From NCBI RefSeq assembly GCF_008386635.1, contig NZ_VUOE01000003.1:1-64000 (forward strand): 64,000 bases of DNA. Reading direction: 5' to 3'. The notes under the pieces were generated by a model that saw only the letters and a program-made list of their open reading frames with translations, ran no database searches and had not been told where the DNA came from. The stretch's first letter is position 1; each line of letters starts with the position of its first letter. Source of the DNA: Maribacter flavus (GTDB taxonomy: Bacteria; Bacteroidota; Bacteroidia; Flavobacteriales; Flavobacteriaceae). Below are positions 36,874 to 46,700 of this stretch, one piece after another. The position numbers and the translations under genes are program-made.

Positions 36874-37503
36874 TTATAGGTCTTGATTATCCATTACATG
36901 GAATTGGATGATTTTAAGTCCGTTCAGGTTATTGGGTGAGGATTTGGTTTCCTCCAGATAACCCTGGGTAATCAGGTTGCGATATTCCGTTCTCCCGTTT
37001 TTTAATATGCGTTGCTTTCCCGTAAATCGGAAGGCGAAAGGATACTTGGCATAATCAATTTGAATGGAATCCATTTCCACTTCAATGGAATATCCACTTT
37101 TGGCTACGTCCTCATAATAGTTTTGGTCCACCAAGCGATTGTACATCCGCTGTATGGAATGATCGCCCATGTAAAGAGCCTGCCCCTCTATATTTCTCTT
37201 TATATACCTCATATCTGCTTCTAAACCAAAAAACAGTTGATGGAAGTTCCGTATATGGCCCTCGCAAAGTATATCAACCGCTCTTTGGTAACTTCGAATG
37301 CGGACTGCGGCCAATTTTTGACCATTGTCCAACAAATAGAAATTATTCTTAGCACTTTCGTTTGTCAGGTAGGTTAGGTAGCCATTGAGGAGGGTGGCGA
37401 CAAACGTGAGTATTAAAGATAGGTATAGAACGCGATTGCTCTGACTTCTTATTTTGCTTAAATCGTTGAAAATCATGTATTTCTCGGTCATGTGATTTTT
37501 CAT
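36874..37503 (-). CDS. traK: Conjugative transfer protein TraK (VirB8-like)
   Basis: The 209-residue protein has a short cytoplasmic N-terminus, one membrane helix (about 27-48) and a periplasmic VirB8-like domain with the typical RIRSYQRAVDILCEGH segment. Met5 is an equally possible start. It is a structural part of the inner-membrane platform and lies 2 bases upstream of traM, 35 after traJ. Confidence 0.9.
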   Translation of the reverse strand: MKNHMTEKYMIFNDLSKIRSQSNRVLYLSLILTFVATLLNGYLTYLTNESAKNNFYLLDNGQKLAAVRIRSYQRAVDILCEGHIRNFHQLFFGLEADMRYIKRNIEGQALYMGDHSIQRMYNRLVDQNYYEDVAKSGYSIEVEMDSIQIDYAKYPFAFRFTGKQRILKNGRTEYRNLITQGYLEETKSSPNNLNGLKIIQFHVMDNQDL

Positions 37504-37538
37504 TTTCGGTCAACTTCAGATTTCATCGGTCAACGGTT

Positions 37539-38465
37539 TTACTGGATCATCGTTCGAATGCCCTTGCTAAGTCCTCCCGACTTGGTATCCGCGGCAGCCT
37601 GTACGGCCTTTTTGGTATAATGTTTCGTCCTGTCTTTAAAATGATTGGCACTAACTTGCATACCCTGCACAATGAAATTCGAAAGGGTAGGTGCCTTCAG
37701 ATACACAAAAACGTTCATGATCAATAACAGGGCTGTGGTAAGGACCATTCCCAAATTGGGTTTGTCCTGATATAACAAGACCTCTATCAATCGGTCCATG
37801 AGCTGCAATAAAAAGTGGTCTATGAGATACAATATGGGTATCCAAAGACAAACGCTCATGAATTTTTGTAACCAGGCCTTCCACATTCCAGAGAAGGCAG
37901 GAATAAAGGACAGACCGATATTAAGAGGACCAAAGGCAATGAGCACAAACAGATAAACAATGGAAAGGGCCTTTATACCCACGAAGACTATGACAGAAAT
38001 TACCGAGGATATGGAGGTCGCCCCAAAGGTCATTGCCCCCATCGCCAAAGACTCTAATGCCTCCGCATCCAAATTCAATAGACTCCAATTGCCATCGGTG
38101 TCTTCCATGGCCTTGATTTGGGCCCCCATAATCTTATAATGAAGAATGTCCCAGGATAGGTCGTTGCTCTGAAAGGCTCGGCCCAAGCCTTCATAAAATT
38201 CAAAAATGGTCCAAACCATGATTTTATAATTTAACAGCAAAAGGGCCAGGGGAACCCATTTTAAATAACTTAAAAGGTCCGCCCTACGTTGCGGAATCAT
38301 AAATAAACCTATGGCCGTGATGACGATACCTATGCTTGCAAACTGTTGACCGATGCCTAGAATATGATTGGCAGCCTCAAAGGCATCCAGTACATATTGG
38401 TCGAATAATTGGTTTACGGTCGCTCTAATTCCTTGTTCAGCCATAATTCCGTTATTGTGGTTCAT
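37539..38465 (-). CDS. traJ: Conjugative transfer protein TraJ (VirB6-like)
   Basis: The 308-residue protein has about six to seven hydrophobic segments, including long ones near 45-60, 65-90, 140-170, 175-200 and 230-255, as expected for a VirB6-type channel component. Its start overlaps traI by 14 bases. A basic C-terminus follows the last membrane segment. Confidence 0.9.
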   Translation of the reverse strand: MNHNNGIMAEQGIRATVNQLFDQYVLDAFEAANHILGIGQQFASIGIVITAIGLFMIPQRRADLLSYLKWVPLALLLLNYKIMVWTIFEFYEGLGRAFQSNDLSWDILHYKIMGAQIKAMEDTDGNWSLLNLDAEALESLAMGAMTFGATSISSVISVIVFVGIKALSIVYLFVLIAFGPLNIGLSFIPAFSGMWKAWLQKFMSVCLWIPILYLIDHFLLQLMDRLIEVLLYQDKPNLGMVLTTALLLIMNVFVYLKAPTLSNFIVQGMQVSANHFKDRTKHYTKKAVQAAADTKSGGLSKGIRTMIQ

Positions 38466-39102
38466 TGAGTTGGATTATACTCCGCTTGCTTTTTCGCAAG
38501 GCATTTCTCTGGGCTAAACGGTCCCCATATTCCTGAAGTTTTTTTAGCAACACTTCCAAATCGGCATTAATATTCCTAATCTTATTTAATCGTTCGCCAG
38601 GAGGTAAAAGGGAAGGGGTGGTCAATGTATGCTGACCTTGGGTAAATAGGTTTTTTGTCGTCAAGATTACCTCGGTCACAAAGCGTAAAAATTCCTGTTT
38701 CTCCTTAGATGTTAGATAATCGTACTGTTGTACGGTCTGCCGTAGAATCCGATAGGTGTCCATTATTTGCGACTTCAAATTCAAATTCTGGCTTACATCG
38801 GAAGATTGCAGCACATAGCTGGGGGTCTTTTTCTTTGCTTCCAACTCTTCTTGAAGGATATCCTTGGAATTGGTGGTGATACGATTGTTCTTTTCCATCA
38901 ATTGGATAAGGCGCAACAGGTTTTTGTTCATGGCCTTCAATTGAATATTGTTCTGAATGAGTTGGCTATTTACCAGTCCCAAACTACCATTGGTTGCCGC
39001 GTCCGTGACGGGTATTTGGGATAGAAGGGGATACTGTAAAATGAGCATCATGAGCAGTAGTGAATTTTTCATGTGTTTATTTTTTTGTTTTGTGAAAGGC
39101 AT
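38452..39102 (-). CDS. traI: Conjugative transfer protein TraI-like (VirB5-like)
   Basis: The likely start is Met11 (base 39072), which gives a clear signal peptide (KNSLLLMMLILQYPLLSQ) and avoids overlap with traG; the longer reading gives 216 residues. The mature protein is mostly helical (about 30-205), matching TraI (DUF4141-type) of Bacteroidetes elements. Such proteins are thought to act like VirB5 at the pilus tip. The position between traG and traJ supports the name. Confidence 0.8.
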   Translation of the reverse strand: MPFTKQKNKHMKNSLLLMMLILQYPLLSQIPVTDAATNGSLGLVNSQLIQNNIQLKAMNKNLLRLIQLMEKNNRITTNSKDILQEELEAKKKTPSYVLQSSDVSQNLNLKSQIMDTYRILRQTVQQYDYLTSKEKQEFLRFVTEVILTTKNLFTQGQHTLTTPSLLPPGERLNKIRNINADLEVLLKKLQEYGDRLAQRNALRKSKRSIIQLNEPQ

Positions 39103-41614
39103 AGGCCTTTGCCGTTAACGGCCAATGTTCTTGATGTTCTTTATGTAATTGTTTGATGGTCTCACAATCATTGGGATTGGTTTCGTAGATACAGCGTTCC
39201 TCCAAAGAGGTTTCGACCCCGTACACCTTGACCCTATCCATCCAACAAATGGCCACTTCCCGAAAGGAGCGGTCTTCGGGAGTATCTTTGTTCAATGAGA
39301 GGATCAGTTGCTTTTGTTTTTCTCCTAGACCCAATAGGGATTGGATACGGTCGAAAGACGCACTAAAATCACGCATGTCCAAAAACACCTTTATATGGGA
39401 ATTGACAACTATGGCATCCCGGATAATTTCCGAGGCTACGAAGTCGTCCACCTTTTGGGAAATGAAAATGGGTTGTCCGCCCAACTTTCGGGCCATCCTG
39501 GACTGCGCATTGAAATAATGGGCAAGTTCGGGGCGTTCCAAAGCTTTCCAAGCTTCGTCTACGGCCAATATTTTATTAATGGTCAGTTTCCCCGGATCTT
39601 GCATCTTTTTATTGAAAAGGTCCATAATCATCAAAGCCGTGATAGGAAATAACAAGGCATTGTCTATCAAGCGTCCCATTTTAAAATAGACCAGTTTCTT
39701 GGCGCTTAACCCAGCCAATCTTTCATCTGCCTGATTCAATAGTTTTCCGCGGACCCCAGTACTGTGGTATTTTTGAAGTAGAAAAAGAAAGACATGTGGA
39801 TCAAATACCTCTTGGGAAATACTATGGGTACGTATCAGGGAGAAGAGCGAGGTTTTGGCAAATTCGAAAAAGCTGTCGAATTTGAAATTCCTTGTCTCTG
39901 ATTGCCATTGTGTATCATAATATGACGTGATTAAATGCTCCAATAAAGTGCTTTTTACTTCGCTTTCCTTAGGCATTCTATCTTCATTGGTAATCAGTTG
40001 CAGAAGTGTAACCAAAAACAATAGCTTGCCCTCTGTTAGTCTTTTCTTTCCAAGATCAGAAACTTGAACATCATGGGAATCCAGTAGAAATGGATTAAAT
40101 GTAAAAGGCGCATTATCCCGATGTTCTAGAATTACTCCGTTGAACACTTCGGTCAGTTTATCATAGGAATGGCCATCCTCCATAAGTATGGCTTCCCCAC
40201 CCTTACGCAGTTCCGAGGCGATATAATGATTGGTCCAATAGGACTTTCCGCCACCGGATCCCGAAGCGACCAGCATGCCACGGTTGAATATCCAATGCTT
40301 TTTTTCAGGCTCACGATACATACTTACATATAATGGGCGACCGGTGATACGATCGACCAACCGAAATTTCTCTTCAAAACGTGTAGACTCCTTGGGCCCT
40401 CCTTCAAAGTACAAGAGGGATGCGGCCATATCACTCGCCATGGGTAGAAATAGCTCTGTTGGCAATCCGATGGAATGACCGGGCACCCCTCCAAAGAATA
40501 GATTTTTTCGATCTAGGGTGTTGTACTTGGCTTGAATACGCAGTCTTTTAAAAGCGGTCGTTATACTATTGGATATACGATTCGTATTTTCTTGTCCATT
40601 GGAAATCCCCATGACGTTTAAATGATAATAGACGGCTTGTTTATGATTTTCCAGTAAGTCCCCTATGAAGCTTTGGACTTGCCCAGCATATATTTGATTG
40701 GCATCCGTAGTTTTTCCAGAGCTGAATTTCTGGAAGCGTTTTATTTTTTTTCGGAATTGTGTGAGTACCTTTTCCTGATCTGGAATATAAATGTATTGAT
40801 TGACGATATGTTCGCAGGGAATCTTAAAGCCCAATGAAAAGAGGTTCCCAATCGGAAAAGGGTTCTTGTCCGTGGTATACCCCCCATAATACTCGAAGGG
40901 TGTAATATGGTCCTTGGTAAATTGTTCAAGATTTTCAAGGGTAAAAAATTGGGCCGATCTCGTGCCGACTCGGATGTCGTTTCCACGAAAGTCTACATCC
41001 CCTAAGTTGCCGGATCTATCCAATAAGCGATAGTAACGGGCATAAAGCCCTTGGATGTCAAAGAGGTCATCATACCCTAACCGATGCACTTCTATCAGGC
41101 CCGTTTCCTTAATAAGTTTGATTACTTGATTCACTTGTGTTTTGAAAGATTCGATATATACCGAGTCCATAAACTCCTCAGGAACGGAATGGGTCAAAAA
41201 GAATTCCCGGTTTTTACTCATATGGCTATTCACCCGATTGGAATTGAGTCGTATATAATTTTTGGGCACTTTGCTGAGGTATAAATAGTGGGTGGCCTCC
41301 AAAAAGGGACGATCCTCAAAATAGTGTTCATTGGCCCGTTCCAAAAAGTCCCCTTGCAAATGCCCAGGTATAGTCCGATAGTATTCTTGGGTAAAGTAAT
41401 CCTGGCGGTGTAGCATGGAATGGGGTCCTAAAACGTGAATGATGTTGTAGAACAATTCTTGAAGTCTTACGAAGTCTTTCTTATTCAAGGTGTATGCCTC
41501 CGGAAGAACCAACTGCAATGGTATGGTCATACATCCTTTTTCCTTGGAAATCAAGGTTCCTTTTTCATATCCATAGATGGGAAAAGCATCCCATAGGTCT
41601 AGACGTTTTTCCAT
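39077..41614 (-). CDS. traG: Conjugative transfer ATPase TraG (VirB4-like)
   Basis: The 845-residue ATPase energises assembly of the secretion channel. The N-terminal VirB4-type domain is followed by Walker A GSGGGKS near residues 454-460 and Walker B LAVDEAW near 700, then the QKVDDF and DF-S motifs typical of this family. Its start overlaps the end of traF by 16 bases. Length is usual for TraG of Bacteroidetes elements. Confidence 0.95.
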   Translation of the reverse strand: MEKRLDLWDAFPIYGYEKGTLISKEKGCMTIPLQLVLPEAYTLNKKDFVRLQELFYNIIHVLGPHSMLHRQDYFTQEYYRTIPGHLQGDFLERANEHYFEDRPFLEATHYLYLSKVPKNYIRLNSNRVNSHMSKNREFFLTHSVPEEFMDSVYIESFKTQVNQVIKLIKETGLIEVHRLGYDDLFDIQGLYARYYRLLDRSGNLGDVDFRGNDIRVGTRSAQFFTLENLEQFTKDHITPFEYYGGYTTDKNPFPIGNLFSLGFKIPCEHIVNQYIYIPDQEKVLTQFRKKIKRFQKFSSGKTTDANQIYAGQVQSFIGDLLENHKQAVYYHLNVMGISNGQENTNRISNSITTAFKRLRIQAKYNTLDRKNLFFGGVPGHSIGLPTELFLPMASDMAASLLYFEGGPKESTRFEEKFRLVDRITGRPLYVSMYREPEKKHWIFNRGMLVASGSGGGKSYWTNHYIASELRKGGEAILMEDGHSYDKLTEVFNGVILEHRDNAPFTFNPFLLDSHDVQVSDLGKKRLTEGKLLFLVTLLQLITNEDRMPKESEVKSTLLEHLITSYYDTQWQSETRNFKFDSFFEFAKTSLFSLIRTHSISQEVFDPHVFLFLLQKYHSTGVRGKLLNQADERLAGLSAKKLVYFKMGRLIDNALLFPITALMIMDLFNKKMQDPGKLTINKILAVDEAWKALERPELAHYFNAQSRMARKLGGQPIFISQKVDDFVASEIIRDAIVVNSHIKVFLDMRDFSASFDRIQSLLGLGEKQKQLILSLNKDTPEDRSFREVAICWMDRVKVYGVETSLEERCIYETNPNDCETIKQLHKEHQEHWPLTAKAYAFHKTKK

Positions 41615-41922
41615 ATGGGAAGATTTTTGAACGGTGTATGCTGTTTAATTCCAGCTGGGAGTTTTCTGTCAGCTACTTTTTTAATAAATCCATAAGCTCC
41701 ATAGGTACGTGAATATGCCAATAGAGTAAGAAACAGAGCGAAAAGAAAGATGGCGATAATGGCCATCGACCAAAGCATGGGGAGAAAGGCAGATAATAAT
41801 AAGCCACCTAGGACTATGCCAATACCAAGGTAGAGTCCATAATAAATATACTTGGCTTTTAGGCCCAAATAGAATACCTCTTTCTGCAATCCCTTATGGA
41901 TTGGATAATATACTTCCTCCAT
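41599..41922 (-). CDS. traF: Conjugative transfer protein TraF (VirB3-like)
   Basis: The 107-residue protein has the VirB3/DUF4133 pattern: a short N-terminus beginning YPIHKGLQKEVFYLGLKAKY, two membrane helices (about 29-48 and 51-70) and a basic C-terminal segment. It partners TraG, whose gene it overlaps by 16 bases. Confidence 0.9.
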   Translation of the reverse strand: MEEVYYPIHKGLQKEVFYLGLKAKYIYYGLYLGIGIVLGGLLLSAFLPMLWSMAIIAIFLFALFLTLLAYSRTYGAYGFIKKVADRKLPAGIKQHTPFKNLPIWKNV

Positions 41923-41933
41923 GACATAGGGTT

Positions 41934-42290
41934 TTACAAGGCAGCTATTTCCTCTCCGACGGCAATAAGGGCCAAAAAGATGGCAATACCAATCACAGTT
42001 CGTCCTAACCTGGTGGTAAGGTCGCTCTGTTGGTCTTTCATGTAGGCATAGGTAAGTCCACTAATCACTACGGCTACCCCAGCAATCATTTTGATAATGC
42101 CAATGATATGATTGGAAAGTGTTCGGGTATGTTGTTGGAATTCCTGCGTTTCTGAAATGAGCTCTTCAAATTGCCCATAAAAGGACGAATGGGAGAAAAG
42201 AAGGATTGAAAGGAGTAATAGTAACTTAGGTTTGGGGGTCGTCGGAAGGGTCGGACGAGGAATCGTCACGAACGATTTTGAGTTTTTCAT
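41934..42290 (-). CDS. traE: Conjugative transfer protein TraE (DUF4134, VirB2-like)
   Basis: The 118-residue protein has a signal region (about 23-40), a helical segment and two membrane helices (about 62-82 and 95-115), as for the pilin-like TraE of Bacteroidetes elements. The ATG start gives a 65-base overlap with the upstream gene; a GTG codon at position 8 is a possible alternative that shortens it to 44 bases. It lies 11 bases before traF. Confidence 0.88.
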   Translation of the reverse strand: MKNSKSFVTIPRPTLPTTPKPKLLLLLSILLFSHSSFYGQFEELISETQEFQQHTRTLSNHIIGIIKMIAGVAVVISGLTYAYMKDQQSDLTTRLGRTVIGIAIFLALIAVGEEIAAL

Positions 42291-42570
42291 TTTTTTTGAG
42301 TGTTAAGGAATATGATGCTTCTTCGGATGATTCCTTATTAAAGGCATCCAAGAGTTTGGAATGGTCTTCCACTTCCTTAACTTGGTTGAGTATTGCCTCT
42401 AAATCGGTGTTTTTATTATCCGAATTATTTACAAATATATTATTTATTTGCAAATTATCTGAAATTTTTGAATATTTTTTTGCCCTCTTTCTATCTTTTC
42501 TTAGAATCCAGATGACATAGCTATAATAGATAACCACCAATAATGAAATAATACCCCAGAAGATTTTCAA
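42226..42570 (-). CDS. Small single-pass membrane protein upstream of traE, hypothetical
   Basis: The 114-residue protein has one N-terminal membrane helix (about 3-23), a basic patch RKDRKRAKK, and a polar, low-complexity acidic tail ending SSDPSDDPQT. I recognise no family. It is the first gene of the tra operon and overlaps traE by 65 bases, which is unusually long, so one of the two starts or this gene could be wrong. Similar unnamed small proteins often precede traE. Confidence 0.5.
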   Translation of the reverse strand: MKIFWGIISLLVVIYYSYVIWILRKDRKRAKKYSKISDNLQINNIFVNNSDNKNTDLEAILNQVKEVEDHSKLLDAFNKESSEEASYSLTLKKNEKLKIVRDDSSSDPSDDPQT

Positions 42571-42862
42571 TGACGATGTTTTTTGTAAGTATTTATTTTC
42601 TAACGTTTTAAATAATAAAATCTTATAATTGATGATAAATGTTCATGGTTATGTAAGTAGTCGGAATGAAATAATTAACATTCTTATAAATGGGCAGGAG
42701 AAGTACCCCGTAGCACTCCTTCAATCCCATGCTGCTTGAACTATGCAGTATGGAATTATCATATCCATATACATAATGTAGTTTTTTGTAGTAGGGCAGT
42801 ATTATTCAAAACACAGCGCGTCCAAAATAACCAAAATAAAAAATGGAATAGAGGGGATTTCT
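42571..42862. other. Non-coding gap between the transfer operon and the NUDIX-type regulator gene
   Basis: In 292 AT-rich bases I see no credible ORF. The tra promoter should lie here, but no TAnnTTTG box is convincing on the minus strand, and no terminator is clear for the regulator gene. Confidence 0.5.
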
Positions 42863-43594
42863 TTAGGGTACTTTTTTGAATCTATATAAATATGGGGCCT
42901 TGTTAGCCGCACCGGTAAACTTTTTGTCCAATCGCTCCAAAACATTCAAGTCCAGCATTTTTTTCTGAAAATTATTTCTTCTAAATGGTCGGTCATACAC
43001 TGTTTCATACACATTCTTTAGTTCTTTCATCGTAAAGGTTTCCGGAAGTAGATTAAAGCCCAAAAGTTTTTCATCCAAAAAAAATCGTAAGGTTGTTTGC
43101 GCTCTTTTTACCTGTTCATTGTGATCAAAAATTAAAGGTGGCAGTTCATCTACATCATACCAACCAATGTATTTATCTATAGTACTAGTCGTCGGTCTTA
43201 CCTTATTAATGTCCACCAAGGCGTAGTAACCAACCGAAATAAAACGCTTGGTGAACCATTCCGTTTCCTGCCTTAATATAGTATCCTCGGGTAGGATTTC
43301 AGGATTCAACGATATCAATTTATTCAAAAAATCTTTATGGCTTCTTTCCTTGCCCCCAAAGGTGTGAAATTGTTCCAGATAGATATCCTTCAATCCTGTC
43401 CTCTCCACTAGAATTCGATAGGCCGCCTCATCCAAACTTTCATCTTGATACACAAAGCCAGCTGGTAATGCTTTAAAATCACCATTAAAATTAAGATGGG
43501 TTACCAAAACTTTTAAACTCCCTTCGGCATAGCCGAAGATAGTACAGTCAATCGAAATTTGTTGGATGAAATTGCTGGGATTGTAAGAACTCAT
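42863..43594 (-). CDS. NUDIX-domain transcriptional regulator (NrtR/AraR-like)
   Basis: The 243-residue protein has a NUDIX domain (about 12-150) and a C-terminal winged-helix region (about 165-240) with LPETFTMKELKNVYE, as in the NrtR-like sugar-responsive regulators of Bacteroidetes. The Nudix box is degenerate: after G-x5-E it reads R-I-L-V-E-R-T-G instead of R-E-U-x-E-E-x-G, so two catalytic glutamates are missing and hydrolysis is unlikely. It is divergent from the sugar-cargo operon starting at 43721, which it probably controls. The effector is unknown. Confidence 0.88.
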   Translation of the reverse strand: MSSYNPSNFIQQISIDCTIFGYAEGSLKVLVTHLNFNGDFKALPAGFVYQDESLDEAAYRILVERTGLKDIYLEQFHTFGGKERSHKDFLNKLISLNPEILPEDTILRQETEWFTKRFISVGYYALVDINKVRPTTSTIDKYIGWYDVDELPPLIFDHNEQVKRAQTTLRFFLDEKLLGFNLLPETFTMKELKNVYETVYDRPFRRNNFQKKMLDLNVLERLDKKFTGAANKAPYLYRFKKVP

Positions 43595-43655
43595 AAAAAA
43601 CCAATACTATTTTATTTTCAAATTGAAGGTTTTTTTAAATCAGATACAAATCATT

Positions 43656-43676
43656 AATGTCTTTTTTTTAGACAAT
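43656..43676. promoter_or_regulatory. Candidate operator palindrome between the regulator and the cargo operon
   Basis: AATGTCT (43656-43662) and AGACAAT (43670-43676) form an inverted repeat with one mismatch, separated by seven T. It overlaps the position expected for the -33 region of the cargo-operon promoter and lies in the divergent interval next to the regulator gene, as an operator would. Confidence 0.4.
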
Positions 43677-43690
43677 ATAAAATATTATGC

Positions 43691-43698
43691 TATATTTG
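43691..43698 (+). promoter_or_regulatory. Putative -7 box of the sugar-cargo operon
   Basis: TATATTTG matches the Bacteroidetes -7 consensus 22 bases before the ATG. No TTG is seen at the -33 position, which could reflect dependence on a regulator. Confidence 0.5.
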
Positions 43699-43720
43699 AC
43701 GGAATATTAACCTGTTATAC

Positions 43721-46700
43721 ATGCGTAAACACTTAATTTGTCTTCTTGTAGCCGTCCTTGGTTTTACACTATTTTCTTGCAAAACTACCCCGGCAGCAAG
43801 TGTTTTGGTCTTCAGTAAAACGGCCGGATACAGACATGAGGCCATAGAAGCTGGCAAGGAAGCGTTAAAGAAAATGGGTCTTGAAAAAAACATCGATGTC
43901 ACTTTTAGCGAAGATTCAAACATTTTTAATGAACGGGACCTTAAGCAATTTCGTGCGGTTATCTTTTTAAATACTACCGGAGATATTTTGAATGAAGAAC
44001 AACAAAATAGTTTCGAGCGCTTCATCCAAGCTGGCGGTGGCTACGTAGGTATACATGCCGCTACGGACACGGAATACGATTGGCCTTGGTACGGTAAACT
44101 GGCGGGAGCTTGGTTCTTGGATCATCCAATGGATCCCAGTAATGTGCAAAAGGGAAGATTTCTGGTAACCAAAAAGAATCATTGGGCTACACAAGGTATG
44201 CCCGACACTTTTGAACGGGAAGATGAATTTTACAGCTTCAAAAATATTTCCCCAGATATAGAGGTAGTTCTGGAAATTGACGAAACGAGCTACGAGGGGG
44301 GCAAAAACCCAGATTATCATCCAATGAGCTGGTATCAGGAATTTGATGGTGGACGTTCTTTTTATACCGCCATGGGTCATACCGATGAAACGTACACCGA
44401 AGACTTGGTTTTAAGGCATCTGTGGGCAGGCATCGATTATGTGTTAGGTGGTGAAAATCCAAAGCCACTGAACTATGCATTGGCAAGACCCGAAGAAAAT
44501 AGATTCACAAAAGTAATTTTGGCGGATAAATTGGATGAGCCAATGGAATTGGCGGTGCTGGATGAAAATAGAATTCTTTTTATTCAGAGAAAGGGTGAAG
44601 TAAGGTTGTTCGACATCGCCAACGATGAATTAAAGACCATTGCAAAACTACCGGTCAATTTAAAATATATAAATAATGCTGGGGAGGAATCTGTCGCTGA
44701 GGACGGTCTACTAGGGATGAATATTGATCCAAATTTCTCTACGAACAATTGGATCTACCTCTATTATTCTACCCCTAAAGAGTCTGCTAATTACCTTTCA
44801 AGGTTCGTTCTTAAGGGAGATGAACTTGATTTGGACTCCGAAAAAATTATCTTAAAAATTCCAACACAACGCGAGGAATGTTGCCATACTGGCGGATCAA
44901 TAGCTTGGGACAGCGATGGCAATCTCTTTTTATCCACAGGTGACAATACTAATCCACACGGATCAGATGGTTACAGTCCAAGTGACGAACGAAAGGGAAG
45001 AAGCGCTTGGGATGCACAAAAGTCCTCTGCAAATACCAACGATTTAAGAGGAAAAATTCTGCGTATTAAACCACATGAGGATGGTACCTACAGCATACCT
45101 GATGGAAATCTTTTTGAAAAAGGTATGGAAAAGGCTCGTCCTGAAATTTACACTATGGGGCACAGAAATCCCTTTCGCATTTCAGTGGATAGCCATAACG
45201 GATTTTTATACTGGGGCGAGGTAGGCCCTGATAGTAGCGAACCGGATTCCCTTCGAGGTCCAGCAGGTCATGACGAGATAGGACAAGCCAGAAGTGCCGG
45301 TAATTTTGGTTGGCCACATTTTGTGGGGAATAATAAGGCATATAACAAATATGACTTTGAGAAAGAAGAATCCCTGGAGAAATGGAATGCCAACGCTCCC
45401 GTTAATACTTCTCCCAACAACACGGGATTGGAAAAATTGCCTCCGGCACAGGATGCATTTATTTGGTATCCCTATGGGGAATCAAAGGAATTTCCTCTAG
45501 TGGGTTCCGGGGGACGGAATGCCATGGCAGGTCCAGTCTTTTATAAAGAGGATTTTGAAAGGGCGGAAAGGGCTTTTCCAGAATATTATGATGGTAAGTT
45601 GTTGGTGTATGAGTGGATGCGTGGCTGGATTATGGCAGTAACAATGGACGAAGACGGCAATTATAAATCTATGGAACGTTTTATGCCCAGCTACCGCTTC
45701 AGTAATCCCATGGATATGCAATTTGCGGCAAACGGAGACTTATATATGCTAGAATACGGTTCCGGTTGGTTTACCGCCAATGACGACGCAAGACTAGTCC
45801 GTATTGAATACAATGGAGGAAACAGAACACCAAAAATTCAAGTTGCAGCCAATAAAATGGGAGGAGCCTTGCCTTTTCAATTGGAATTGAATGCTGATAA
45901 TACTACGGATCCCGATAGCGATGAGCTTGAATTTAAATGGGAAATATCTTCCGATAACGGTTTCAAAGAAACTTTTGAAACACCAAATCCTAGTGTAACA
46001 TTAAATGAAATAGGTATCTACAAAGCCAAATTAACGGTTTCGGATGGCCATGGAGGAACTGCCAGCCAAACTATGGAAATTGTGGCGGGCAATGAGCCGC
46101 CCAATTTAAGCATGGACATGCCAAAGGGTAATCGTAGTTTCTTTGTTCCCAATACCTTATTGGATTATGTGATAGAAGTGAGTGACAAGGAGGACGGTAC
46201 GTTGAAAGATGGTATTGAACCTGCCGAGGTATCGGTTTCGTTCGACTACCTTCCTGAAGGATATGACAAGATTACCATTGCCCAAGGTCATAGAAGTGCA
46301 GACGAATCGGCGCAGTATGCTACAGGGAAGGCATTGATTGAAGGTAGTGATTGTAGGGCTTGTCACAAGCAATTGGAAAAATCAATTGGACCTTCCTATA
46401 AAGAAGTCGCACTAAAATATAAAGGCGATGAGACTGCCATTGAACATTTAAGCAACAAAATTATTAGCGGTGGTGGTGGCGTATGGGGGGAAACTCCCAT
46501 GGCCGCCCATCCACAGATAACTACGGAGGAAGCAGCGGATATTTCGCGCTATATTTTAAGCCTGGCAAACGAAAACCGAACGCAAAACACATTGCCTACC
46601 AGTGGTGCTTATCCTACGATAATTCCATCCGGAGACCCCGGAAAGGGAACATACATTGTCAGGGCTTCCTACCAGGACAAGGGTGCGAACAATATGCCAT

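Noticed and set aside
42432-42439. CAAATATA (minus-strand TATATTTG) as the tra promoter
   Set aside because: It lies inside the coding frame of the small membrane protein and the nearest TTG equivalent is only 11 bases away.
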